A stretch of DNA of 64,000 nt from NCBI GenBank assembly GCA_047972265.1, contig JBKEAM010000053.1, positions 19,487 through 83,486 of the forward strand. The letters are read 5' to 3'. Positions 1 through 8,039 of this stretch are shown here, in pieces (the first letter of the stretch is position 1; each line of letters begins with the position of its first letter). A model generated the notes under the pieces. That model saw only the letters and a list, made by a program, of their open reading frames with translations, did no database searches and was not told the origin of the DNA. The translations under genes and the position numbers were made by a program. This DNA comes from JAAYCI01 sp047972265 (lineage in GTDB: Bacteria; Bacillota; Clostridia; Oscillospirales; Ruminococcaceae).

Positions 1-16
1 GCCATTTACAAGGCAT

Positions 17-50
17 ATGGGACTGCCACTTTAAAAAGAGGCAGTCCCAT
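17..50. terminator. inverted repeat downstream of the PucR-type gene, weak terminator candidate
   Basis: An 11-bp perfect inverted repeat (ATGGGACTGCC at 17-27, GGCAGTCCCAT at 40-50) with a 12-base loop lies just past the 3' end of the leftward regulator gene. Neither strand shows a clear T-run after the stem, so it may be a terminator needing help or part of a feature beyond the window edge. Confidence 0.4.
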
Positions 51-73
51 CGTAACACGTTTTACGTGCGGGT

Positions 74-1162
74 TCAATATTTTGCAGGGTTGGAGCTAAG
101 GTACTTTTTAACCATAAGCGCCACCTTAAATACTATGGCATCGTCAAATTCTCGTAAATCTAATCCGGTAAGCTTCTTTATTTTTTCCAGCCTGTACACC
201 AAGGTGTTGCGGTGTACAAACAGCCCGCGCGAAGTTTCGGAAACATTGAGGTTGTTCTCGAAAAAGCGCTGGATGGTAAACAGGGTTTCTTCGTCTAAAG
301 AGTCGATGCTGCCCTGATTAAATACTTCTTTTAAAAACATTTCGCACAGGGTGGTGGGCAACTGGTAAATAAGGCGCGCAATTCCCAAGTGGTTATAGCT
401 AATGATACTTTGCTCAGAATCGAACACCTTGCCAACTTCAAGGGCAATTTGTGCTTCTTTAAAGCTGCCGGCAAGATCTTTGATGCTGGGTACCGGGTTG
501 CCGATGCCCGCAACAGCTTTAATATAGTGCTCGCTGTTCAGCGTATCTATAATAGAAGCGGCCAGGTTGGCAATGTCTTTTTCGTCAATGCCGCGGCCAA
601 CCTCTTTTACAAGGGCGGTGTCGGTTTCGCTTACATTAAACACAAAGTCTTTTTGCTTATCGGGGAAAAGCCCGCTTACTACATCGTAGGCCGAAACCTC
701 GGTGGAACTAACCACGCGCACCAATAATACAACACGGGTAACATCGGTGGCAAAATGCAAATCGCGTGCGCGGGAGTAAATGTCTCCGGGCAGGATGTTT
801 TCGAGCACGATGTTTTTTATAAAATTTGCTTTATCGTATTTTTTATCGTGATACTGCAGCACATTTTTAAGCGCGATGGCCATCAGGGCAGCATCGTGCT
901 CTGCCTGCATGTCTTCGCCCTCTACAAAAACGGCATGGTCGTTTTGGGTGCCGGAAGCAAACAGGTGAAAGGTGTACCCGTAACGCACAAACTGCTCGTG
1001 CGGCACAGCAAAAAAGTCGTCGCTGAAACCGTCAAACTTTTCATCCACGCGGGATGCGTTGGTGCAGGCTGTTACAACACCATATTCGTCTATTACGCCT
1101 GCCGTTCTGCCAACAACCTCTTTCATTTGTGACACAACGCCTTGAAAAACTCGATTAGACAT
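74..1162 (-). CDS. PucR/CdaR-type transcriptional regulator
   Basis: A 362-residue regulator whose last ~60 residues match the PucR C-terminal helix-turn-helix, seen in LFVHRNTLVYRLEKI followed by the TGLDLREFDDAIVFKVAL segment. The preceding ~300 residues fit the sensory and GGDEF-like middle region of CdaR (carbohydrate diacid) regulators, although no metabolic target is visible next door. An in-frame ATG lies 27 bases upstream at 1189, but GGGAGGA ends about 10 bases before 1162, so the MSNRV start is preferred. It is transcribed away from the exonuclease III gene. The family is seen from sequence; the effector is unknown. Confidence 0.8.
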   Translation of the reverse strand: MSNRVFQGVVSQMKEVVGRTAGVIDEYGVVTACTNASRVDEKFDGFSDDFFAVPHEQFVRYGYTFHLFASGTQNDHAVFVEGEDMQAEHDAALMAIALKNVLQYHDKKYDKANFIKNIVLENILPGDIYSRARDLHFATDVTRVVLLVRVVSSTEVSAYDVVSGLFPDKQKDFVFNVSETDTALVKEVGRGIDEKDIANLAASIIDTLNSEHYIKAVAGIGNPVPSIKDLAGSFKEAQIALEVGKVFDSEQSIISYNHLGIARLIYQLPTTLCEMFLKEVFNQGSIDSLDEETLFTIQRFFENNLNVSETSRGLFVHRNTLVYRLEKIKKLTGLDLREFDDAIVFKVALMVKKYLSSNPAKY

Positions 1163-1639
1163 CTGGGCCGTTCCTCCCTGCAATTTCATTCTTTATTCAT
1201 AGTGTATAAAATTTGCTGTAAATAGGTGTCCATATTGTAAATCGCTGCCTGTATCTTTGTAAAGGTTGACAAATCTGGCAGCTTATTATCATCCATTTTA
1301 CACAATTGGATTGACTTTTGCAACAGTTTTGCCGAATTTGGGTGCGTGTTTATTGTATATATTGAAAATATGTCTTTTCTTTACGCACGGTTTTTGTTTT
1401 TGATGCAAAAACCACAACAAAGCCCAAAAGATAAGGCGATTTTATGCGAAAAAATTAAAATTTGCCATAAATTACCGTCTTTCGTACAAAAGCAAATAGG
1501 GCAATTTTTAAAACTATATTTAAGGGCAAAACGCGTGGTACAGGTAGACAAAAAAGGAATAAATAGCGATGATATAGCCAGAGCAGGGTTTTATATGGTA
1601 TTCTGTAAAAAAATACCAGATAGACTGGAGGAAATAAAA
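1163..1639. other. intergenic region between divergent genes, no supported gene
   Basis: This 477-base A+T-rich stretch separates two divergent genes. An open frame from 1346 runs into the exonuclease III gene, but its lysine- and aromatic-rich 98 codons do not resemble the family N-terminus and the gene has its own GGAGG site. A TTGACA occurs at 1266-1271 without a well-spaced -10 box. I see no RNA gene or repeat here. Confidence 0.6.
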
Positions 1640-2395
1640 ATGAAATTGGTAAGCTGGAACGTAAACGGGTTTAGAGCAGTGCTTGGCAAAGGATTTGCGG
1701 AAATTTTTGCAGAAATGAATGCCGATGTGGTGTGCCTGCAAGAAACAAAAATGCAGCCCGGGCAGGCAGTTTTTGAGCCGCAGGGCTACCACCAGTATTG
1801 GTACAGTGCCGAGAAAAAGGGCTATTCGGGCACGGCGGTGTTTAGCAGAACAGAGCCGCTTGCGGTTACATTTGGTATAGGAAAAGAAGAACACGGCACA
1901 GAGGGCCGTGCCATTACGGTAGAATACCCCGATTTTTACCTTGTAAACGTGTACACACCCAATGCCCAACCCGAGCTAAAACGCATTGGATACCGCATGC
2001 AATGGGAAGATGATTTAAGAAGCTATTTGATGGAACTGGACACAAAAAAACCAGTAGTTTATTGTGGGGATTTAAATGTGGCACACAACGAGATAGACCT
2101 TAAAAACCCCGGCCCCAACCGCGGACAGGCGGGCTTTTCGGACGAAGAGCGAAGCAAAATGACAGAATTGCTGGCCTCCGGCTTTTCAGACACATTCCGG
2201 TCTTTGTATCCCGATAAAACAGGTGCTTACAGTTGGTGGAGCTACCGTTTTAATGCGCGCGCAAACAATGCGGGGTGGCGTATAGATTACTTTGTGGTGT
2301 CTAACCGCCTGCTGCCCAAGGTAAAAGACAGTATTATTTGCGCAGATGTTATGGGCAGCGACCATTGCCCGGTAGCATTGGAAATAGACCTGTAA
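1640..2395 (+). CDS. xth: exodeoxyribonuclease III (AP endonuclease)
   Basis: A 251-residue enzyme of the ExoIII/exonuclease-endonuclease-phosphatase family that cleaves DNA at abasic sites and degrades duplex DNA 3' to 5' in base excision repair. It starts MKLVSWNVNGFRA. Visible catalytic motifs are LQETKMQ (metal-binding Glu), GDLNVAHNEIDL (Asp and Asn), WRIDYF and the terminal SDHCPV (catalytic His). Length is typical for the family. The ATG at 1640 is preceded by TGGAGG with 7-8 bases spacing, which decides the start over the longer open frame. It appears monocistronic and converges with the phosphatase gene. Confidence 0.95.
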   Translation: MKLVSWNVNGFRAVLGKGFAEIFAEMNADVVCLQETKMQPGQAVFEPQGYHQYWYSAEKKGYSGTAVFSRTEPLAVTFGIGKEEHGTEGRAITVEYPDFYLVNVYTPNAQPELKRIGYRMQWEDDLRSYLMELDTKKPVVYCGDLNVAHNEIDLKNPGPNRGQAGFSDEERSKMTELLASGFSDTFRSLYPDKTGAYSWWSYRFNARANNAGWRIDYFVVSNRLLPKVKDSIICADVMGSDHCPVALEIDL

Positions 2396-2408
2396 GCTTT
2401 GGCAAAAT

Positions 2409-3158
2409 TTATTGCTTTGCAAAAATAGGATAAACAATTTTTTGTTCCAGCAGCTTAATTTCGTCAGAGGTAAGGCCCGCTTGCAGCAAAAATTTTTTGG
2501 CAGAGCCATACTGAGACGACAGATGTGACAGTGTGCGCCACATGCTGCGGGGTTTGCTGTGAAATACAAAGCTGGGGATTTCGTCCTCTTTAAAATCGGG
2601 GTTTGGCCCCATAAAAACGGCGCCCATGTGGATATCTGTAATAGAATAATCAGCAACAATGTCGTCATCCCGTACCCCGGCCAGTTTTAAAAGCAGCATG
2701 GCCACTATGCCGGTGCGGTCTTTACCGGCGGTACAATGAAACAATATGCCGCCAGATGCGGCTAAAATGGTTTTAAAAACACTTAAAAGGGCGGCTTGGC
2801 GATTATCCAGCAGTTCTATATACAGGCCGGCCATACTGCCGGGGACATCTCCCTCAAAGCCGGAGGCATCCATTTGCCCCAGCAGTGGGATATTGTGTAG
2901 CGCAAAGTTGCCATGTGCGGCAAGGGCAGAGGGATGGGCTTCACACTCCCGCGGGCCGCGCAGGTCTATTACAGTTGTAATGCCGTATTCCTCTAAAAAT
3001 GCAATATCGGGGGCGGTAATGCTGTGGGTAGAGGAAGAACGTACAAACTGCCGCCAGCGTGTAATACCGGCTGGGCAGGGGTAGCCACCAAGGTCTCTTG
3101 TGTTGGGCGCGCCCTGTAAAGGCAGGCGGCGGTATGCTATCTGCTCCTGTTGCATCAT
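2409..3158 (-). CDS. tyrosine/serine protein phosphatase (Y_phosphatase3 type)
   Basis: About 249 residues. The active-site loop HCTAGKDRTG is the C(X)5R signature of protein tyrosine phosphatases, and the N-terminal NTRDLGGYP plus VIDLRGPRECE are typical of the bacterial family that dephosphorylates phosphotyrosine or phosphoinositides. ATG codons occur at 3164, 3158 and 3155. AAAGGA directly abuts the first, so 3158 (5-base spacing) is chosen. Only 27 bases separate its start from the upstream nnrD stop, so the two leftward genes may be cotranscribed. The physiological substrate cannot be read from sequence. Confidence 0.82.
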   Translation of the reverse strand: MMQQEQIAYRRLPLQGAPNTRDLGGYPCPAGITRWRQFVRSSSTHSITAPDIAFLEEYGITTVIDLRGPRECEAHPSALAAHGNFALHNIPLLGQMDASGFEGDVPGSMAGLYIELLDNRQAALLSVFKTILAASGGILFHCTAGKDRTGIVAMLLLKLAGVRDDDIVADYSITDIHMGAVFMGPNPDFKEDEIPSFVFHSKPRSMWRTLSHLSSQYGSAKKFLLQAGLTSDEIKLLEQKIVYPIFAKQ

Positions 3159-3185
3159 CAGCATCCTTTCTTTGGCTAAATATAG

Positions 3186-4097
3186 TTAGAGGCCTAGGCG
3201 TTGCCACACAGCCGTAAGGCAGGCGGGCAGGTCGGCGGGAGACATCCCAGCCTGCCCATAAAGTGCGGCGGCCTCGTCTCCGGCACTAGCGTGCAGCCAA
3301 ACTCCGCAGGCGGCAGATATTTCGGCCGAAATGCCCTGTGCCATAAGGGCGGCTATTATGCCGGCCAGTACGTCACCGCTGCCGCCCTTTGCCATACCGG
3401 GGTTACCGGCTGTATCGTTTATATAAATATTGCCAGAGGGCGAAGCAACAATGGTAATATCACTTTTTGCCACAACCACCGCTTTAAGTTGCGCAGCCAA
3501 GCTGGCGGCAGCACCCTGCTGGTCTTTAAGCACCTGTTGGTTGGTAAGGCCGCACAAACGGGCAAGCTCGGCAATGTGTGGGGTAAGCACGGGTGTGTGC
3601 GCCGCATTGCTTATAGCCGCAAGCCCTGTAACACGGTGTGTTTCGGAGGCACCTTCGGCAAGTGAACCAGCCAGTACATTCAATGCGTCGGCATCTAGTA
3701 CAAGGGGAACAGTCGCCCCCTGCACAAGCCGTAAAACAAGGTAAAAGCTTTCTTCTGTATTGCCAAGGCCGGGGCCTATAAGCATTGTTTTGCAGGAGGC
3801 GTTTAAAATATCATCGGCCGAGGCTGCGTCTATTCCGCCATCGGCACTTTGGTTTAAAGTTAAAAAAGTACAGCAAGAAAGCCGGGCTGCCGCTGCGGCA
3901 CAAACGGGCTCGGTGGCGCACAGCCGCACAATGCCGGTACCGGCGCGCAAAGCGCCCTCTACCGCCAAAATGGCTGCGCCGCGATAATTGCGGCATCCGC
4001 CAACCACCGAAAGCGTACCGTAAGTGCCCTTGTGGCTTTGTTTTGCACGGGTGGGCAGTTGGCTGCGCACCCACTGTAAAGACAATTGTTGTTGCAT
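3186..4097 (-). CDS. nnrD: ADP-dependent NAD(P)H-hydrate dehydratase
   Basis: A 303-residue ribokinase-fold enzyme that dehydrates S-NAD(P)HX back to NAD(P)H using ADP, a nicotinamide repair step. Diagnostic motifs are VVGGCRNYRGAA near the N-terminus, LDADALN in the middle, TPHIAELARL, and the signature NPGMAKGGSGDVLAG near the C-terminus with the catalytic Asp in GSGDVLAG. The epimerase half (YjeF_N) found fused in many bacteria is absent, so this is the stand-alone dehydratase. Start at 4097 is supported by AGAGG about 6 bases upstream. It lies directly upstream of the phosphatase gene. Confidence 0.9.
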   Translation of the reverse strand: MQQQLSLQWVRSQLPTRAKQSHKGTYGTLSVVGGCRNYRGAAILAVEGALRAGTGIVRLCATEPVCAAAAARLSCCTFLTLNQSADGGIDAASADDILNASCKTMLIGPGLGNTEESFYLVLRLVQGATVPLVLDADALNVLAGSLAEGASETHRVTGLAAISNAAHTPVLTPHIAELARLCGLTNQQVLKDQQGAAASLAAQLKAVVVAKSDITIVASPSGNIYINDTAGNPGMAKGGSGDVLAGIIAALMAQGISAEISAACGVWLHASAGDEAAALYGQAGMSPADLPACLTAVWQRLGL

Positions 4098-4256
4098 GCT
4101 GCACCTCTTGGATGATACCAATATTTTTGTTATACTATTAAATATAACCCGGTGCCGCATAGGCAGCATTTTGGCATAAGGCCAATACCGGGAGAGGTAA
4201 AAACCGGCCGCTTGGATTTGTGCAGGCAAATAACCGGTTTAAATTGGAGGAACACA

Positions 4257-4643
4257 ATGGGATGGTTTGACGGATTTCCTTTTAAAAGCCGGGAACAAAT
4301 GCAAAAAGAACAGCAGGATTTTGAAAAAAATGTGTTTCCGCTGGGGATGGAACAGCGGGAGGTAGCATTGGCTGTTTTGCGTGAGGTAACCACAAAAAAA
4401 CTGCCGGACGACCAAAAATTGTTTGCCTTTATATCTGCCAAAGACCGCTTTGCAAAGGCCGAAACTGAAGAGGACGGACTTGCGCAGATGAGCAAAACCT
4501 TTATAAAGCAAAGCTGGTTAAAGCAAGAGGATAAAATTGCAATTGCCGCGCTTATTTTGCTGGAAAGCCGAATTGAATCTTTAGAAGATTACCCCACCGC
4601 CCAGCAGGTTATGGAACGCGCAGAGACAGTAACCGGTATATGA
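4257..4643 (+). CDS. hypothetical protein, 128 residues
   Basis: Not recognised. A soluble, helix-rich, charged 128-residue protein starting MGWFDGFPF, preceded by TTGGAGG with good spacing to the ATG at 4257, so translation is likely. There is no signal peptide, membrane span or Cys/His metal motif. It includes lysine-glutamate-rich helices and a C-terminal stretch QQVMERAETVTGI. It stands alone between two leftward genes and ends with TGA. A terminator hairpin lies 115 bases downstream. Function cannot be inferred. Confidence 0.7.
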   Translation: MGWFDGFPFKSREQMQKEQQDFEKNVFPLGMEQREVALAVLREVTTKKLPDDQKLFAFISAKDRFAKAETEEDGLAQMSKTFIKQSWLKQEDKIAIAALILLESRIESLEDYPTAQQVMERAETVTGI

Positions 4644-4757
4644 ACAGCGGTTGTGTAAATAGGCCATTGGTAAAAGCATTATACAGGCTTGCCCGCTTTG
4701 TGTAGGTACCTGGTGTAAAAGATGGTGTCTTTAGTAACAATCAATATTTAATTTTGG

Positions 4758-4784
4758 TCGCCGGTTATACCGGCGGCTTTTTAT
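4758..4784 (+). terminator. intrinsic terminator
   Basis: Stem CGCCGG (4759-4764) pairs with CCGGCG (4770-4775) over a TTATA loop, followed by GCTTTTTATTT. It follows the rightward 128-residue gene and immediately abuts the 3' end of the leftward peptidase gene. Confidence 0.75.
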
Positions 4785-6779
4785 TTATATTGTAAGGTAT
4801 TTGGCAAACCAATCGGTAATTTCGCGCAGGCGGCGTATCCGGTGGCGGGGTTTTCCGCTTCGGCTTAGGTTATGGTTTTCTCCATGAAAAAGGCACAACC
4901 TTGTGGGTACACCGTGCAGTTGTAAAGCAGAGTACATTTGCATGGCCTCTATTTCAAAGCATCGGTAGTCCTCGTCACTGTGTACAAAAAGGGTGGGGGT
5001 AGTAACCTTATCGGCATAGCACAAAGGGGAATGTTCCCACATTTTTTGTGGGTTTTTCCATATGTCGCCCGCGGTTTGGTCCGGCGCAAAAAGATGCCCA
5101 ATGTCCGAAGTGCCCGCCATCGATATCCAATTGGAGATACTGCGCTGGCTGGCAGCGGCGGCAAAACGGCTGGTGTGCCCAATAATCCAGTTGGTCATAA
5201 AGCCGCCGTAAGAGCCGCCCGTAACCCCCACTCGCCGTGTGTCTATCCAGGGGTTTTGCTCTAGCACAATATTGGTAAACTGCATAATATCTTCATAATC
5301 AATGCTGCCATACTTTCCCCGAATATCTCCAAAAACATCGCCGCCACCGGCAGAGCCGGTGGGATTGCAGAAAAACACGGCATAGCCAAGGCCCGCCCAA
5401 TACTGCATTTCGTGAAAAAGCACAGTGCCATAAACTGTTTTGGGCCCGCCGTGTATGTTTAAAATAGCGGGGTATTGCTGTCCCTCTTTTTTATCGGCGG
5501 GTTCAAGCAGCCAGCCAGTAATGGTGCTGCCCTGGCTGTTTACAAAAGAAATCTCCCGCAAAGAAGATAGGCTATATTCTTTTGCAAGCGCCGTATTAAA
5601 AGAGCTAACCAGCGTTTCGGTGCCGTCGGGTGCAAGACGGTAAATTTCTTCTCCTGCCAGGCCGCGTAATGCGGCAATGTAAATGCTGTTACCTGCCGGG
5701 GCAAACTCACACACGGCGCCGGGCTGCAGGCTAATTTGGCGTATTTCCCCAGAGGCTGCATCGATAGACATCAGGTGGCTGTCGGCACCTTTTGTACCTA
5801 TCCAAAGGGCGTGGCCGTCTATACCACACAATTCGGGAGAAGAACCCAAGGTAAGGTCTGTATTTACAACATTTTCTACATCATATTCTTTTTGGGTGTA
5901 CAGCGCTGTCCAAGTGGCAGTAGGAATATCCAAAGCAAAAAAATCGGGGTTTTGGTTTAGCCCGCTCGCCTTGCCATCACTTGCTGTTACTAGCAGGGTG
6001 TTTTCATCTACCGCTATAATATCGCGGTAGTCCCAGTTGCCGGCTTGAGAAAGATTGCGAATGGTAAGGGTTTGTGTGTCTAGTTCATACAGGGTTGTAT
6101 AAAGCGGAGCAACGCTGGTGTAAGAACTGGCTGTGTAATAGGCAAAACGCTGGTTTACCCCGGCATGCAAAATTTGCACGCTGGTGGTTTCGTCTGTAAT
6201 GGCAGAAAGCATGGAGCCATTATAATGGTATAGGCGCAGGCGCTTGCCGCTGGTAGTGCCCTCCCCATTGCTCCAAAAGGGCAGTTCGGTATACACGTCG
6301 TTGTCCTTTTCTTCTGCCAATGCCTGTGCTGCTTCTGCAGGGGTTTCGCAGCCAAGTATAATCGCTTCCCGCTGGGCATCGTAAAGGGCGCAAACAAGCA
6401 AATGATTGTTTGGCAAGAGTAAAATATCCTCAACGCTTGCGTCTAAGCGCAGGTATTCGCGCGCTTCGCCGGGGGCAGAGGTAGAGATGGTATAAAAAAC
6501 AGTAAGAGGGGTGCCCTGCTGCACGGTTTTTTTATCCTTTTCTTCCCGCAGGGTGGTAAACAAAATAGTAGTTTCGTCCATCCACCAAAAGGCACTTACC
6601 GTGCCACAATTCGTAAGCGGATAAAACCCGCTAGTGCCCATCAGCCAAATATCGGCATTATATTTGTTTTCTTCCATGTTGGCGGTGCGCACAATACAGG
6701 CGGGGATGCCGCCAGGGCTGGTGCGCAGCCTGCCGGGGAATTTATGAAGGGAAAAGTAATCCAGAGGGATTTTTTTCAC
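4785..6779 (-). CDS. S9 family serine peptidase (prolyl oligopeptidase type)
   Basis: A 664-residue peptidase with an N-terminal propeller-like region of roughly 400 residues and a C-terminal alpha/beta-hydrolase domain. Catalytic features are the nucleophile elbow GGSYGG (Ser), HSDEDYR (Asp) and GENHNLSRSGKP (His). NIHGGPKTVYG is the oxyanion region typical of acylaminoacyl-peptidase/DPP-like members. No signal peptide is seen, so it probably acts in the cytoplasm on short peptides. The start codon is GTG at 6779 preceded by AGAGGA with about 8 bases spacing. It is monocistronic. Confidence 0.9.
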   Translation of the reverse strand: MKKIPLDYFSLHKFPGRLRTSPGGIPACIVRTANMEENKYNADIWLMGTSGFYPLTNCGTVSAFWWMDETTILFTTLREEKDKKTVQQGTPLTVFYTISTSAPGEAREYLRLDASVEDILLLPNNHLLVCALYDAQREAIILGCETPAEAAQALAEEKDNDVYTELPFWSNGEGTTSGKRLRLYHYNGSMLSAITDETTSVQILHAGVNQRFAYYTASSYTSVAPLYTTLYELDTQTLTIRNLSQAGNWDYRDIIAVDENTLLVTASDGKASGLNQNPDFFALDIPTATWTALYTQKEYDVENVVNTDLTLGSSPELCGIDGHALWIGTKGADSHLMSIDAASGEIRQISLQPGAVCEFAPAGNSIYIAALRGLAGEEIYRLAPDGTETLVSSFNTALAKEYSLSSLREISFVNSQGSTITGWLLEPADKKEGQQYPAILNIHGGPKTVYGTVLFHEMQYWAGLGYAVFFCNPTGSAGGGDVFGDIRGKYGSIDYEDIMQFTNIVLEQNPWIDTRRVGVTGGSYGGFMTNWIIGHTSRFAAAASQRSISNWISMAGTSDIGHLFAPDQTAGDIWKNPQKMWEHSPLCYADKVTTPTLFVHSDEDYRCFEIEAMQMYSALQLHGVPTRLCLFHGENHNLSRSGKPRHRIRRLREITDWFAKYLTI

Positions 6780-6910
6780 AAAAGAGATCCTCTTTTCTTA
6801 TATTTTACACATGGCTTTGTTATGGTAGTAACAACTGCCCATAAAGTAACCTTAATAAAAGCTGTTTCTTTTTAAAATAAAACAGGCAAAAAGGTGTTAG
6901 GGGCGGGTGA

Positions 6911-7711
6911 TTAGCCCAATGCCACGTCCATAATCATCATAATAACAAAACCAATCATAGCGCCAAGTGTACCCGCGTTAGAATGTTTGCCGGCGTTGGC
7001 TTCTGGAATAAGTTCTTCTACCACTACATACATCATGGCACCGGCGGCAAAGGATAAAAACCAGGGCATTAAAGGTGCAATGCCTCCCGCAATTAATACG
7101 GCAATAACGCCTCCAATGGGCTCTACAAGGCCCGAAAGGCTGCCGTACACAAAGGCTTTCGAGTTTGAAAACCCGTCTTGTTTAAGGGGCAAAGACACGG
7201 CGGCACCCTCGGGAAAGTTTTGCAGGCCAATGCCAAGTGCCAATGCCAAAGCCGCCGCCGCAGAGCCGCCGCCGGTTACCGCCATAGCGCAGGCAAGGCC
7301 TACCGCCATGCCTTCGGGGATGTTGTGCAGGGTAACGGCAAGCACCAGCAGGGTAGAGCTGGGCAGCTTTGTTTTTGGGCCCTCACTTTCAGAGCTGCCG
7401 GGATGCAGGTGGGGGATGATTTTATCCAGCAAATACAAAAACAAAACCCCAATTAAAAAGCCGCCGGCTGCGGGCAGCCAGCCAATGGTGCCCTGCTCTT
7501 CGGCAGTTTCTATAGCCGGGATTAAAAGGCTCCACACGCTGGCGGCAATCATAACGCCGGCAGCAAAGCCTAAAAAAGAACGCTGTAAAGATGGGTTAAC
7601 TTCGCCGCGTATAAAAAAAACAACAGCGGCCCCCAAGGTTGTCATCAAAAAAGTAAAACCGGTGCCAATGGCAGCCATCGCAACAGGCGAAAGGGTAGAC
7701 AAAAATTCCAT
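6911..7711 (-). CDS. ZIP family metal transporter (ZupT-like)
   Basis: A 266-residue integral membrane protein with about eight hydrophobic segments. Helices carrying HNIPEGMAVG and NFPEGAAVSLPL match the metal-coordinating helices IV and V of ZIP transporters. The cytoplasmic loop contains HLHPGSSESEG, a short His segment. The likely role is uptake of Zn2+ or another divalent cation, consistent with a genome devoting two further loci here to zinc. The start at 7711 is chosen because GGGAGG lies 9 bases upstream; an upstream ATG at 7753 lacks a ribosome site. The protein ends with a GFVIMMIMDVALG helix. Confidence 0.9.
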   Translation of the reverse strand: MEFLSTLSPVAMAAIGTGFTFLMTTLGAAVVFFIRGEVNPSLQRSFLGFAAGVMIAASVWSLLIPAIETAEEQGTIGWLPAAGGFLIGVLFLYLLDKIIPHLHPGSSESEGPKTKLPSSTLLVLAVTLHNIPEGMAVGLACAMAVTGGGSAAAALALALGIGLQNFPEGAAVSLPLKQDGFSNSKAFVYGSLSGLVEPIGGVIAVLIAGGIAPLMPWFLSFAAGAMMYVVVEELIPEANAGKHSNAGTLGAMIGFVIMMIMDVALG

Positions 7712-8039
7712 TAATAAAAACCTCCCAAAGCCATTTGGGCAGCAAGCGGCCACATTTACGGCTGCAAAACCACTATATTTGCAGCACCGCAGGTGTTAAT
7801 TTTGGCAATGTGCGCTGCAAAATATACCCATGGCAAATTCGATATAAAGAATACGGCAAATGGCCGTATTTTGCAAACCCCTTATCCCTGGCAGGAGATT
7901 GCAGTTGACAGAAAAACACAGCTGTTTTAGACTTAATAAAAGACAAAATAATTGCTTATTGCAGAAGATTTTCTGTTTTTAGAAAGAATTGAACAGAAGC
8001 TTTACTGGAATGATAGCAGACACATAGGGAAGGTGCAAG
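7712..8039. other. divergent intergenic region with a small hairpin
   Basis: This 328-base region lies between the ZIP gene and the C39-like gene. A 7-bp inverted repeat (AATACGG at 7850-7856, CCGTATT at 7864-7870) followed by TTGC is the only clear structure; it lacks a T-run and may be an operator or a weak hairpin. No recognised riboswitch or promoter pair stands out. Confidence 0.5.

Noticed and set aside
1346..1639. Open frame of 98 codons continuous with exonuclease III
   Set aside because: Composition is A+T/lysine-rich, it does not resemble the enzyme N-terminus, and the gene has its own GGAGG and ATG at 1640.
6987..7799. 270-codon open frame antisense to the ZIP gene
   Set aside because: It mirrors the strongly supported ZIP transporter, is Pro/Lys-rich and has no ribosome site or family resemblance.
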